Source of the DNA: Mucilaginibacter aquaedulcis
Lineage (GTDB): Bacteria; Bacteroidota; Bacteroidia; Sphingobacteriales; Sphingobacteriaceae
Length of the DNA stretch: 64,000 nucleotides
NCBI RefSeq assembly: GCF_030409325.1
Contig: NZ_JAUFPR010000003.1
Location: forward strand, 248,001-312,000
Direction: 5' to 3'
The notes under the pieces are model-generated. The model worked only from the letters and a program-made list of their open reading frames with translations. It made no database searches and was not told the origin of the DNA. Position 1 is the first letter of the stretch, and each line of letters opens with the position of its first letter. Made by a program: the position numbers and the translations under genes. Positions 18,146 to 26,039 of the stretch are shown piece by piece.

Positions 18146-19500
18146 TGTGCTTTATCATGAAATGGAAGTATCCATTTTTTATGTCCGAAGGTTTCTTCCT
18201 GGGTTGCCAGGTTAACTGTACTGTCAATGTACAGGCGTGTGCCGCTGCCGTTTAAGGTTACATAGCTTTCGGCAGTAACTATAGGGTTTCTGATCCCTCT
18301 TTTTTGATAATCCTGTGCCAGCATATGTGCAAACTGCAATATCATATCGGGCTGGGTACTCATTTGCGTTTCCTGAAACTGGGTGAGGTATTGCGAATTG
18401 ATGATCTCCGTTTTGCGACCGGTGGCGGGGTCTTTCACATGAAAGAATGCCGTACCTCCTTTTTCCATCAGCATTACCCGCCACGAAAAACGGTAGCCTT
18501 CTTCTGTCCAGTAAAGCTTGCCGGGGTATAGCAAGTAACGGAACGGAAGAAGTAACTGAATGGTAAAATGGATGATCAATAAAGTATAAATAAGTCCGCT
18601 TTTAACCGAAGATAAAATATAAACCTTGTCCAATTCCTGTTCACTTTTTGCGGGTATTAATTTTTTCAGATAGCTGATGATCCTAAGGTGTGTTTGCTCC
18701 GAAAAGAAAACAATAGTTACAAAGATCATGATGTACGGGAACATACCTATTTTAAAGAACCATGCCGTAAACAAGTGAAACAGCACCACCAGAAAATAAG
18801 CAGGCTTCCTGGTGCTTGAATAGCATAGCAAAAAACCTATAAACAAGTCAAATATTGCCCCAAACCAGCTAAAGGCATAAGCCACCCAGGTTTGTGTTAA
18901 TAACCCACCAATTATGGGTAACTGGCTATTGGCTGGCAGCCATATCCTGAGCGGCATGGCGGCTATGAGCCAGTCGTGATTAAGTTTGGAGATACCAGCA
19001 AAAAAGTAAACCAGTATCAGCTGTAATTTAAATATGTTGATACACCATGCGGGCACCGTTATAACCCTTAATCCTGGCTTGCGCCATACATCTGCCGAAT
19101 AATATCTGTTGGCGGGTACCCATATCATTAAAAAAGCCATTACACTGATAAAGTAGTAATGGTTCAGATAAGTGGTTTTATCAATAAGCTCAACATAGGT
19201 AAAGCACAGGAAAAATCCGGTAATGGCTGCATGGTAAAACAAACCAATGGTAACCATTATCGCGGTTATTATAAGCAGAGCAAACACGGTGTACATACCT
19301 GCGCCGCCTAAAGGCTTTACCCAACTAAACCCGTAAAAAGTAAAGTGGAGCCTGGGTTTAATGTAAAAGGCATATACCCATCCTTTTAATAAAAACCGAA
19401 TTACGCTAACAAGCATAATGCTCCCGAATGCCATACGTAAAACGGCAAGGGGAGCAATATGCTGTTGTGCAGTAAATTTTTCCTTTACGGAGATAAACAT
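18142..19500 (-). CDS. HTTM-domain membrane protein (vitamin K gamma-carboxylase-like)
   Basis: About 452 residues with several membrane helices in the first 290 positions and a soluble C-terminal part. The segment ELIDKTTYLNHYYFISVMAFLM near residue 110 is the hallmark of the HTTM (horizontally transferred transmembrane) domain shared with vitamin K-dependent gamma-glutamyl carboxylases; FAGISKLNHDWL also fits. I start at the ATG at 19500, five bases after the imelysin stop, because the longer frame would begin with TTG inside imelysin. The family's biochemical role in bacteria is largely unknown; here it is embedded in an iron-type operon between an imelysin lipoprotein and a FecA-like receptor. 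Confidence 0.88.
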   Translation of the reverse strand: MFISVKEKFTAQQHIAPLAVLRMAFGSIMLVSVIRFLLKGWVYAFYIKPRLHFTFYGFSWVKPLGGAGMYTVFALLIITAIMVTIGLFYHAAITGFFLCFTYVELIDKTTYLNHYYFISVMAFLMIWVPANRYYSADVWRKPGLRVITVPAWCINIFKLQLILVYFFAGISKLNHDWLIAAMPLRIWLPANSQLPIIGGLLTQTWVAYAFSWFGAIFDLFIGFLLCYSSTRKPAYFLVVLFHLFTAWFFKIGMFPYIMIFVTIVFFSEQTHLRIISYLKKLIPAKSEQELDKVYILSSVKSGLIYTLLIIHFTIQLLLPFRYLLYPGKLYWTEEGYRFSWRVMLMEKGGTAFFHVKDPATGRKTEIINSQYLTQFQETQMSTQPDMILQFAHMLAQDYQKRGIRNPIVTAESYVTLNGSGTRLYIDSTVNLATQEETFGHKKWILPFHDKAQ

Positions 19501-19504
19501 GTTC

Positions 19505-20626
19505 TTAGTCCCCGTCTGTATCTCCAAAGGTGATCAGGATACCCAATGCCGATGGCATATCAGTTTTTAACATCACCGTTAACTTTTGCAGCTCGGCGTA
19601 GGCCGCTGTTACAGCTGTCGGGTTGGTTTTAATATTATCAGACAATGGGTCTGTTAAAGTTTGCAGCTTAGCTTTTGCTGTAGCAAACTGTTTTAATATA
19701 GCATCATTAAGTGGTGTGCCATCGGTGTATTTGGCTGTGGTTGATGCTACGTAATCATCAAAACCCAATCCGTCCTTACCAGTGTAAACATCCAGTACTC
19801 CCTGCAGGTGAGCCAATAATAGTTGTAACGATATTTTAGAATAATAAGCTTGAACTTTTTCCGGGAACACCGTACCCATTGACTGTGTACCAGCCGGGAT
19901 TCCGATCTCATCATTTTTCAGAAACTCATAATCATAAACCAGTTGGTTAACCATTTGCCCAGCCGAACTACCTACATCAGTACCTGTAGCATTTAAAAAA
20001 GTAGATTTATAGGTACCATTCCAGGCAGTAAGTATTTTGGCTGCATTAGCTTTTAACTCGGCAGATAATTTGCCTAAAAGTGTTTTCCTGTTAGCAGCGG
20101 CAGCATCAGTAGTGTATTGCGTTAGGATGGTATTATTATCGGCACCTATACCAAACAACAGGTAATCAATAGCCGGTAACCCTTTGGCAGAAAGATTGGC
20201 CAGCAGGTCGGGGTTATAGGTATTTGAGCTAATGTTGGTATTGATCTGCCCTACATTTGTTGGGTAGGTATCAACCCCCGAACTCAAATTAGCATCGCCC
20301 GCCGGGCCAAACTCAAACTCAGATGTTGATTGCCATTGGAGGTAAGCGGTTTTTAATGCAGCCTGCGCGGCAGTAAGCTTGGCAGCATCAGGCGCGGTAG
20401 TAAAGGCTGTGATAGCAGCATCTAAATTTGTAGTGGCGGTTTGGTAAGCAGTATAAGCAGGTATAATAACATTATTGCTCATGTTGTTGAGCATGCCTTT
20501 ACGATCAAACCCGGTACTGTTACCTCCCCCATTTCCAGGGTTATTTCCTGAACCTGATTTGGAGCACGACTGGATCAGTACAAAAGCCGAAACAGCTACT
20601 GTAGCTGTATAAATTAATTTGCGCAT
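19505..20626 (-). CDS. Imelysin family (peptidase M75 superfamily) lipoprotein
   Basis: A 373-residue lipoprotein (lipobox LIQSC, Cys21) followed by a low-complexity Gly/Asn linker and an all-helical imelysin domain: YLQWQSTSEFEFGPAGD, LPAIDYLLFGIGAD, MVNQLVYDYEFLKNDEIGIPAG and LLLAHLQGVLDVYTGKDG are typical. Imelysin-like proteins are iron-regulated envelope proteins thought to bind iron. I do not see the GxHxxE metallopeptidase motif, so proteolysis is unlikely. It sits between a DUF4856 lipoprotein gene (78 bases upstream) and the HTTM gene, in an operon with Fur-box-like sites at its head. Confidence 0.9.
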   Translation of the reverse strand: MRKLIYTATVAVSAFVLIQSCSKSGSGNNPGNGGGNSTGFDRKGMLNNMSNNVIIPAYTAYQTATTNLDAAITAFTTAPDAAKLTAAQAALKTAYLQWQSTSEFEFGPAGDANLSSGVDTYPTNVGQINTNISSNTYNPDLLANLSAKGLPAIDYLLFGIGADNNTILTQYTTDAAAANRKTLLGKLSAELKANAAKILTAWNGTYKSTFLNATGTDVGSSAGQMVNQLVYDYEFLKNDEIGIPAGTQSMGTVFPEKVQAYYSKISLQLLLAHLQGVLDVYTGKDGLGFDDYVASTTAKYTDGTPLNDAILKQFATAKAKLQTLTDPLSDNIKTNPTAVTAAYAELQKLTVMLKTDMPSALGILITFGDTDGD

Positions 20627-20704
20627 AGTATTGTTTTTATAGTAAAACCACCCGCATAATTATACGGGTGGTTAGTAGTTTGTTTTCCTATAGGTTGTTG
20701 TTGT

Positions 20705-21802
20705 TTATAGAATATCTTTCACTGATTCAAAGCCATATTGGCCGGCAATCTCATCCCTGATCGCATTAAGCTGATCAAGCGTCAGATCATAAAAGTTTTT
20801 CGGAAACAGACCTAAAATTTTATCTATCTCTGCGTCTGAAATTTTACGTTTAGGATTATATTTCAATGAGTAAACAAACCCGTAGCACTCAGATAAACGG
20901 CTGTTTCTGGCAATGTTATCGCTTATAGATTCTTTTACTTCTTTAACTTCCTGTAACGCCGCGGCGGCGGTTAACTTTTCAAATGTTTGCAAAATGATGG
21001 TAGCTTGTGCATCGCGGGTGGCGTTATCCTTGTTGCTGATAGCGGCACGGCCTTTCAGGAAAGCATCAATTAAAGTTTTGTTGGCTTTAAAACCAGAATC
21101 AACCTGCGTGCTGTAGCTGCCCCAAAGTTTAGCACCGGTTTTGTTGGTCGGGAAATCAACCGGAACACCCCAGTAGCCAAAAGCCAGATCCCAGTTGTGC
21201 TCCATCGCAGTGCCTTTACCGGCAACAACGTTAGTATTATCAACTGATGAGCTGATACCGGCAGTCATATAATTATTCACTATCTGGTAAGTGATCAGGC
21301 CACCCATAATAGCTTTGTTAAACACTTGCGCATAGTTAACACCAGTTGCAGTTAAGGCGTATTTAGATGCAGGACTGGCAGAACTTGCCCCAACACCAGC
21401 TACTCCCCTGCTGGCAGGTGTACCTGTTTTGCTCACCTTCACAAGGCTATCAATAAAGTTTGATGCATCTGTTTGGAAAAGTGTAGCTGTTTGGTCTTTT
21501 AACTGTAAGCCTGATGTGTTGTAGGCAGCAGCCGCTCCGGTAAAAGGTGAGCTGGTGTTTGAAAACATGTTCTTAAGCGTTTGTCCGTCAAGCGGGCCGG
21601 TAAGGGCAGTTTTCATCAGGTTTGACATTTCGGTAACCATACCTAAACGGGTGGTAGCATCCGAGAAATCGGCGTTAGTAAAATTATAGGTTGTTGGTAC
21701 AGTGTAATTTGGGGCAGGATTACTCTTTTTGTCGTCTTTGCAACTTGAAGCCAGGATCAGCACAGCAGAAAGCATGCTTAGTACAGTAAAGGTTTTTTTC
21801 AT
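20705..21802 (-). CDS. DUF4856 lipoprotein
   Basis: A 365-residue lipoprotein (LASSC, Cys21) of the DUF4856 family, recognised by YTVPTTYNFTNADFSDATTRLGMVTEM at the mature N-terminus, GTAMEHNWDLAFGYWGVP in the middle and the helical C-terminus with DLTLDQLNAIRDEIAGQYGF. Function is not established, but this family regularly accompanies imelysin, HTTM and TonB receptor genes in Bacteroidota, as here. It is the first gene of the operon; a promoter overlapped by a Fur-box-like palindrome lies directly before it. Confidence 0.88.
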   Translation of the reverse strand: MKKTFTVLSMLSAVLILASSCKDDKKSNPAPNYTVPTTYNFTNADFSDATTRLGMVTEMSNLMKTALTGPLDGQTLKNMFSNTSSPFTGAAAAYNTSGLQLKDQTATLFQTDASNFIDSLVKVSKTGTPASRGVAGVGASSASPASKYALTATGVNYAQVFNKAIMGGLITYQIVNNYMTAGISSSVDNTNVVAGKGTAMEHNWDLAFGYWGVPVDFPTNKTGAKLWGSYSTQVDSGFKANKTLIDAFLKGRAAISNKDNATRDAQATIILQTFEKLTAAAALQEVKEVKESISDNIARNSRLSECYGFVYSLKYNPKRKISDAEIDKILGLFPKNFYDLTLDQLNAIRDEIAGQYGFESVKDIL

Positions 21803-21815
21803 ATCGTTTTAGTGT

Positions 21816-21834
21816 ATTTAGAACGATTCAAAAT
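21816..21834. promoter_or_regulatory. Fur-box-like operator at the imelysin operon promoter
   Basis: ATTTAGAACGATTCAAAAT, a 19-bp near-palindrome ending 13 bases before the DUF4856 start codon, almost identical to the box before the siderophore receptor at 13918. On the minus strand it overlaps a perfect -7 element TAATTTTG (21829-21836), with ATTG (21857-21860) 20 bases upstream as the -33 element. Binding here would block the promoter, the expected layout for iron repression. Confidence 0.6.
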
Positions 21835-21876
21835 TAGCTTTAGCAAGCAGGCGGGGCAATACCCCCAGGGAGGTAT

Positions 21877-21895
21877 ATTTAGAACTGGTCTAAAT
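21877..21895. promoter_or_regulatory. Second Fur-box-like operator
   Basis: ATTTAGAACTGGTCTAAAT has perfect 7-bp arms (ATTTAGA/TCTAAAT) around a five-base centre. It overlaps the last six bases of the response-regulator gene and lies 61 bases (centre to centre) from the promoter-proximal box, upstream of the -33 element. Confidence 0.55.
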
Positions 21896-22537
21896 AAAGA
21901 ATTCGTTAAGATAACCTACCAGCATCACCAGTTCGGCGGCATTTTTAAAGGTAAAGCCCAGCTTTTTGATGATGTTTTTACGATGCGTTTTAATGGTATG
22001 AACGCTCAGGTAGAGTTTATCGGCAATATCTTTATTGGTTAAACCTTTAGCTATTAAATGAATAATTTCGGTTTCACGCGATGACAGGGGCGGCATATTA
22101 TCAGCAGTAAGCAGGGCTTGTTTATCACCAAAAAGTATTTTTGAAATATCTTCGCAAAAGTACTCCAGTCCTTTGGCTGTTGCATAAACAGCCTCAATCA
22201 GCTCATCTTTTTGGCAGTATTTGGTAATATGGTTTTTTATACCATGCTCAATCAATTCAATTATAGTGCCCCTATTAGGGTTGTTGGAAAGTACCAGCAC
22301 ATTAGTAAAATTGAATCTGGCGTTGATATTCTTAATATCCTCAATACCAAAGTCACTGTCAAAATCATGATCAATGATCACCACCCTTGGTTCCGACTGC
22401 CGGATCATCTGATCTAACCTATCGGCCGTAGAAGCATAACCCAGCACATGTATATCTTTAAAAGGCGCCAAAACCGCACTGATACCCTCACGGGTAAGCA
22501 ACTGATTATCTGCAATAACAACATCAACCATGAGCAT
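21890..22537 (-). CDS. NarL/FixJ-type response regulator (receiver plus LuxR HTH)
   Basis: A 215-residue protein with a receiver domain (about 4-120) and a LuxR-type DNA-binding domain (about 148-212, LSSRETEIIHLIAKGLTNKDIADKLYLSVHTIKTHRKNI). Receiver landmarks are the acidic pair replaced by VVIADNQLL (one Asp only, A-D), VVIIDHDFDSDFG with Asp56-type phosphoacceptor, VLVLSNN and HITKYC with the conserved Lys. The usual MPxxxG turn after the Asp is absent and the acidic pocket is reduced, so phosphorylation may be weak. No kinase is adjacent. It is 87 bases upstream of the iron-type operon on the same strand and could regulate it or merely be a neighbour. Confidence 0.88.
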   Translation of the reverse strand: MLMVDVVIADNQLLTREGISAVLAPFKDIHVLGYASTADRLDQMIRQSEPRVVIIDHDFDSDFGIEDIKNINARFNFTNVLVLSNNPNRGTIIELIEHGIKNHITKYCQKDELIEAVYATAKGLEYFCEDISKILFGDKQALLTADNMPPLSSRETEIIHLIAKGLTNKDIADKLYLSVHTIKTHRKNIIKKLGFTFKNAAELVMLVGYLNEFFI

Positions 22538-22716
22538 ATTAAGTCTTATTCCAAATAAGGCTACGAAGATAATTATTTGATGGTTGCCTGCAGATAAAAA
22601 TAAATCAGTTTTATTTTAACCTTACAACACCGCAAGCGTTATCAACAAAAGGGATTTCATCTATTATTTGCTATTCCTAATGCGTAATTTGGTAACATAA
22701 ATTTATCGGATAATTT

Positions 22717-23481
22717 ATGATCAATTTAACAGAGCGACATCAGCACATCATTAATAAAATGCAAAAAGAAGGCTACGTTCACGTGGTTGATCTTTGTAAA
22801 GAATTAAAGGTATCGTCTGTAACTATACGTAAAGATTTAAAATATCTGGAAGAGAAACATTTGCTTTACCGCACTCATGGCGGCGCAACGCAAAGCAATC
22901 CATACACTACCGACAGGCCGGTAAACGAAAAAGAAAAGATACAATCAAACGAAAAGATGCGTATCGGGGAGGCAGCAGCCCGGCTTATAGGTGTTGATGA
23001 TTCGATCATTTTAGCTTCGGGCACCACCATTCAGGCTTTTGCTAAAAATATACAGGCTCGTGGAGCGCTTACCGTAATAACCTCGTCTTTAAATGTGGCC
23101 ATTGATTTGATCGATATACCCGGAGTTGAAGTATTACAATTGGGTGGCATGGTCAGGAAAAGTTCATCATCAGTAATGGGGGCTTATGCCGAAAACATAC
23201 TGAAAGACTTTTTTTGCAGCATGTTATTTCTGGGGGTAGATGGTATTGATATTGAATACGGCCTTACCACTACCAATGCCATGGAAGCCCATTTAAATAA
23301 AGAGATGATGGCCATTGCCAATAAAACTATTGTACTGGCCGATTCCACCAAATTTGGTAAGCGCGGCTTTGGCAAAATTTGCAATATTGACGAGATAGAC
23401 GAGATCATTACCGACGATCAGGTATCGGACCACATTGTAAACACCCTTGAAAGCACCGGTGTTACCGTAACTATTGCCTGA
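22717..23481 (+). CDS. DeoR/GlpR-family transcriptional regulator
   Basis: A 254-residue repressor with an N-terminal winged helix (TERHQHIINKMQKEGYVHVVDLCKELKVSSVTIRKDLKYLEEKHLLYRTHGGA), the DeoR signature, followed by the sugar-phosphate sensor domain (VDDSIILASGTTIQAFA, VITSSLNVAIDL, LGGMVRKSSSSVMGAYAE, FLGVDGIDIEYGLTT, VLADSTKFGKRGFGKI). The sensor binds a phosphorylated sugar in known members. It is alone on the plus strand between the response regulator (divergent) and the phytase (convergent), so its target is not obvious from context. Normal length. Confidence 0.92.
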   Translation: MINLTERHQHIINKMQKEGYVHVVDLCKELKVSSVTIRKDLKYLEEKHLLYRTHGGATQSNPYTTDRPVNEKEKIQSNEKMRIGEAAARLIGVDDSIILASGTTIQAFAKNIQARGALTVITSSLNVAIDLIDIPGVEVLQLGGMVRKSSSSVMGAYAENILKDFFCSMLFLGVDGIDIEYGLTTTNAMEAHLNKEMMAIANKTIVLADSTKFGKRGFGKICNIDEIDEIITDDQVSDHIVNTLESTGVTVTIA

Positions 23482-23501
23482 TAAATTGCATTATAAAAAA
23501 A

Positions 23502-23528
23502 GCCGCTCAGATCAATGATCTGAGCGGC
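23502..23528. terminator. Bidirectional terminator between DeoR and phytase genes
   Basis: A perfect 13-bp stem (gccgctcagatca with tgatctgagcggc) with a single base between the arms. The minus-strand side is followed by TTTTTTATAA, good for ending the phytase transcript; the plus-strand side has only a weak T-rich tail. Confidence 0.85.
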
Positions 23529-23574
23529 CCGGGTTTAATTCAATAATTCTTACAAAGTATTAATCAGGGGGTTG

Positions 23575-24684
23575 TTATTTAGCGGCTTTTGTTTTCAGCT
23601 CTTTGCCGGCTATATCTTCCCAACGGTAGTAATGAAAAGTTTTATCGTTGCTCATTACTACAAAAATACCATGTTTAAAAGTACCATTCAACGGAACTTC
23701 GGTTACGTCAGAACCATCACTTTGCTGCGCTGCAACATTCGCAATTTTCAATAGCTTGTGCTCAAATGGGTTGCTTTTAGTACCCTCGCGACTGAATATC
23801 TGGAAACGGTTTGCACCCTGGTCAGATACCAAAATATAGCCTGTTTTATCGGTCAGTTTATATATTGATATACCTTCATGATCTGCATTAAAACCTGTAG
23901 TACCAAATATGGCTAGTTCCTGGTCGCCTTTCTCCGGATCGGCATAGTATTGGCGTACGCCGGTTTGTTCGTCAGAGTAATAAATATAGCCCAGTTCGTT
24001 ATCTACAGCTATCGATTCTATTTCCTTTTTACCACTGTACTTGCCAAACTTACGTACCAATGTGGCTTTCACATTACCGGTACCGTCATCTTCCAGCAAA
24101 TACTGCCAGATATAGCCACCAGTTTGCGGCCCGCTTTTACGCCCGACAATAGCGTACATTTTACCAGTTTTGGAAGTATAGATAGATATGCCCATCAGAT
24201 CACGGTATTCAAAACCTGTTTCGCCGGTAAATGCCTCTATGCCGCCATTGTCAACCTCCTTCATATCAGGCAGGGAATATATGCGCAGCTTGTGCGTCAT
24301 GCGCTCGGTAGTAATGGCAATATCGGTAGGTTTACCGCCCAGCATCAGCCCGTAAGCCAGGTCAACATTGTTTGGGCGCTTTAAACCACGCACTACTTTA
24401 TCTTTTACAATTTTGCCTTGCAGGTCAAACACATACAATGCGCCCTCGCTGTTTTTATCGGTACCAATGATCAGGCTTTTAGCCGGATCGGCAGGGTTTA
24501 CCCAAATAGCAGGGTCATCGGTATCAAACAACACCGGTTCGGTTATCACAACCGGTTTAATGGCAGGGGCAGCACTACCGGGTACGATTGCTCCTTTACT
24601 ATCGCGCACCTGGCTATGGCAGCATGCCGAATTAAGCAAAATAATACCTGCCGATAGCAGTAAATAGCTATTAAATTTATTCAT
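23575..24684 (-). CDS. Beta-propeller phytase (3-phytase family)
   Basis: A 369-residue exported enzyme that would release phosphate from phytate (myo-inositol hexakisphosphate) with calcium as cofactor. The N-terminus is a signal peptide, possibly a lipoprotein signal (LLNSACC). The six-bladed propeller signatures are clear: VLFDTDDPAIWVNPADPAKS, IIGTDKNSEGALYVFDLQGK, RPNNVDLAYG, TDIAITTERM, EIESIAVDNELGYIYYSDEQ, DHEGISIYKL and LVSDQGANRFQIF, rich in the acidic calcium and phosphate ligands of the family. It follows the beta-helix lipoprotein (62 bases) and a TonB receptor on the same strand, so phosphate or inositol-phosphate uptake is the likely context. Confidence 0.93.
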   Translation of the reverse strand: MNKFNSYLLLSAGIILLNSACCHSQVRDSKGAIVPGSAAPAIKPVVITEPVLFDTDDPAIWVNPADPAKSLIIGTDKNSEGALYVFDLQGKIVKDKVVRGLKRPNNVDLAYGLMLGGKPTDIAITTERMTHKLRIYSLPDMKEVDNGGIEAFTGETGFEYRDLMGISIYTSKTGKMYAIVGRKSGPQTGGYIWQYLLEDDGTGNVKATLVRKFGKYSGKKEIESIAVDNELGYIYYSDEQTGVRQYYADPEKGDQELAIFGTTGFNADHEGISIYKLTDKTGYILVSDQGANRFQIFSREGTKSNPFEHKLLKIANVAAQQSDGSDVTEVPLNGTFKHGIFVVMSNDKTFHYYRWEDIAGKELKTKAAK

Positions 24685-24702
24685 TAATAATATTGATAAA
24701 AG

Positions 24703-24728
24703 GCAGCCCGGCCGTGTAGCCGGGCTGC
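24703..24728 (-). terminator. Intergenic hairpin between beta-helix and phytase genes
   Basis: A 10-bp stem (gcagcccggc with gccgggctgc) and six-base loop; on the minus strand it is followed by only TTTT. It could be a partial terminator that lowers phytase expression relative to the upstream genes, or an RNA-stabilising hairpin. Confidence 0.6.
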
Positions 24729-24746
24729 ATAAGATGTAACGTTAAA

Positions 24747-26009
24747 TTATTTTGTACCGAAAGCGCCTATGTAGTTAGCAGGATCGGGGGAGTTGTAGGT
24801 TACACCTACACCGGCAATGGTAATACCTGCTGCATGGTGCCTAATAAAATCGGTTTTACCATGATTAAGTGCAGGCGAACCGCTTTGCAGGTGAAAATCC
24901 CAGGCGGTATTAAAATCAGCATTCAATACCGGGGTAGATACCGGGTAGTTTACAAACTTAGGATCGTTATCACCAGCCTTAGTGCTGATAATCTCGTTTA
25001 CACCGCCTACAATATCTTTAGAGGGCTGAAACTGGTCAACCGTGGTTTGATCATAACCATAATACAGGTTATTGCTGATCACGGTACGTTTATCTTCTGT
25101 TGATTTGGTATCTCTCTTGATACCAAAACGGGTATTGGCAAACAGGTTATTGTACAGATCCGCATGTACGTTGCTTTCCAGCCATACCGAACCACCTTTG
25201 GCCGATGGCCTGCGCCAGCCTGTATTAACCATGGTATTATTGTAGGCTATAATATAGGCTTGTGGATTACGGTCGCCGGAGTTTGATAGTTTCAGCGCAT
25301 TGGTATTTGCACTGTAAACAATGTTAAAGCCAACATCGGCCAAACAGCCCGATTTAAAGTTCATGGCCTCACCACCGGTTACACCGGTAGTATAGAAGGT
25401 GTTGTTTGCGAAAATGATCTTGCCGCCCTCAATGTAAGTACAGTCTTCCTGAAAGTTACGAACGATACTGTTCACCACAATGAGTTTACCGTTTACGTTG
25501 GAGAACCACAGCGCAGGCAGGTTTTCGCCGGCAACGGCTTTATATAAACCCTGTTTTACGGAGGTAGATGCATCTGAAGTGGTATTACCACCATACTCTA
25601 AAATGGTATGATCAAGCACCAGTTCGGTACAGGTTGGAGCCGCAAGTATACCTCCCCACATTTTGCCAAACTTTTTGGCCGGGGTTTTATAGGCATCGTT
25701 CACGGTAAACTTTACTGGGTTTTCGGCAGTACCCATCGAGTACAGGTTACCTTTTACAATAATTTCCGGCTTGGCAATGGTATCCATCAGTACGGTTACC
25801 CCCTCTTCAATGGTGAGCGATTTACCGGCCGGGATAGTGATATCGCCTTTAATAATTTGGGTGCTGCCTTTGGCCCACACACCCGATACCTCGCCGCTTG
25901 CCGAACCATTGGCCGAGCTCGTATCTACATCCAAATTGGCCTTTCTGCAACCGCTAACGGCTATGGCTGATAATAACAGTGCCGTGAATATTGGTTTTAA
26001 GTTCATCAT
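24747..26009 (-). CDS. Right-handed beta-helix lipoprotein
   Basis: A 420-residue lipoprotein (AVSGC near residue 21, then RKANLDVDTSS). The sequence begins with a spacer and then GVWAKGSTQIIKGDITIPAGKSLTIEEGVTVLM, the opening cap of parallel beta-helix proteins, followed by repeated rungs (IIVKGNLYSMGTAENPVKF, LVLDHTILEYGGN, LIVVNSIVRNF, IIFANNTFYTTG, AYIIAYNNTMVN, ADLYNNLFANTRFGI). Such proteins bind or cleave polysaccharides or form surface structures; I see no catalytic signature. It lies between a TonB receptor and a phytase on one strand and probably cooperates with them at the cell surface. Confidence 0.85.
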   Translation of the reverse strand: MMNLKPIFTALLLSAIAVSGCRKANLDVDTSSANGSASGEVSGVWAKGSTQIIKGDITIPAGKSLTIEEGVTVLMDTIAKPEIIVKGNLYSMGTAENPVKFTVNDAYKTPAKKFGKMWGGILAAPTCTELVLDHTILEYGGNTTSDASTSVKQGLYKAVAGENLPALWFSNVNGKLIVVNSIVRNFQEDCTYIEGGKIIFANNTFYTTGVTGGEAMNFKSGCLADVGFNIVYSANTNALKLSNSGDRNPQAYIIAYNNTMVNTGWRRPSAKGGSVWLESNVHADLYNNLFANTRFGIKRDTKSTEDKRTVISNNLYYGYDQTTVDQFQPSKDIVGGVNEIISTKAGDNDPKFVNYPVSTPVLNADFNTAWDFHLQSGSPALNHGKTDFIRHHAAGITIAGVGVTYNSPDPANYIGAFGTK

Positions 26010-26039
26010 ATTTTCAATTAATAATGATTAATAATTTTT

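Noticed and set aside
19501..19527. Upstream TTG start for the HTTM gene
   Set aside because: It lies inside the imelysin gene and uses TTG, while an ATG follows five bases after the imelysin stop.
23950..24384. Plus-strand frame of 144 residues
   Set aside because: Opposite-strand shadow of the beta-propeller phytase.
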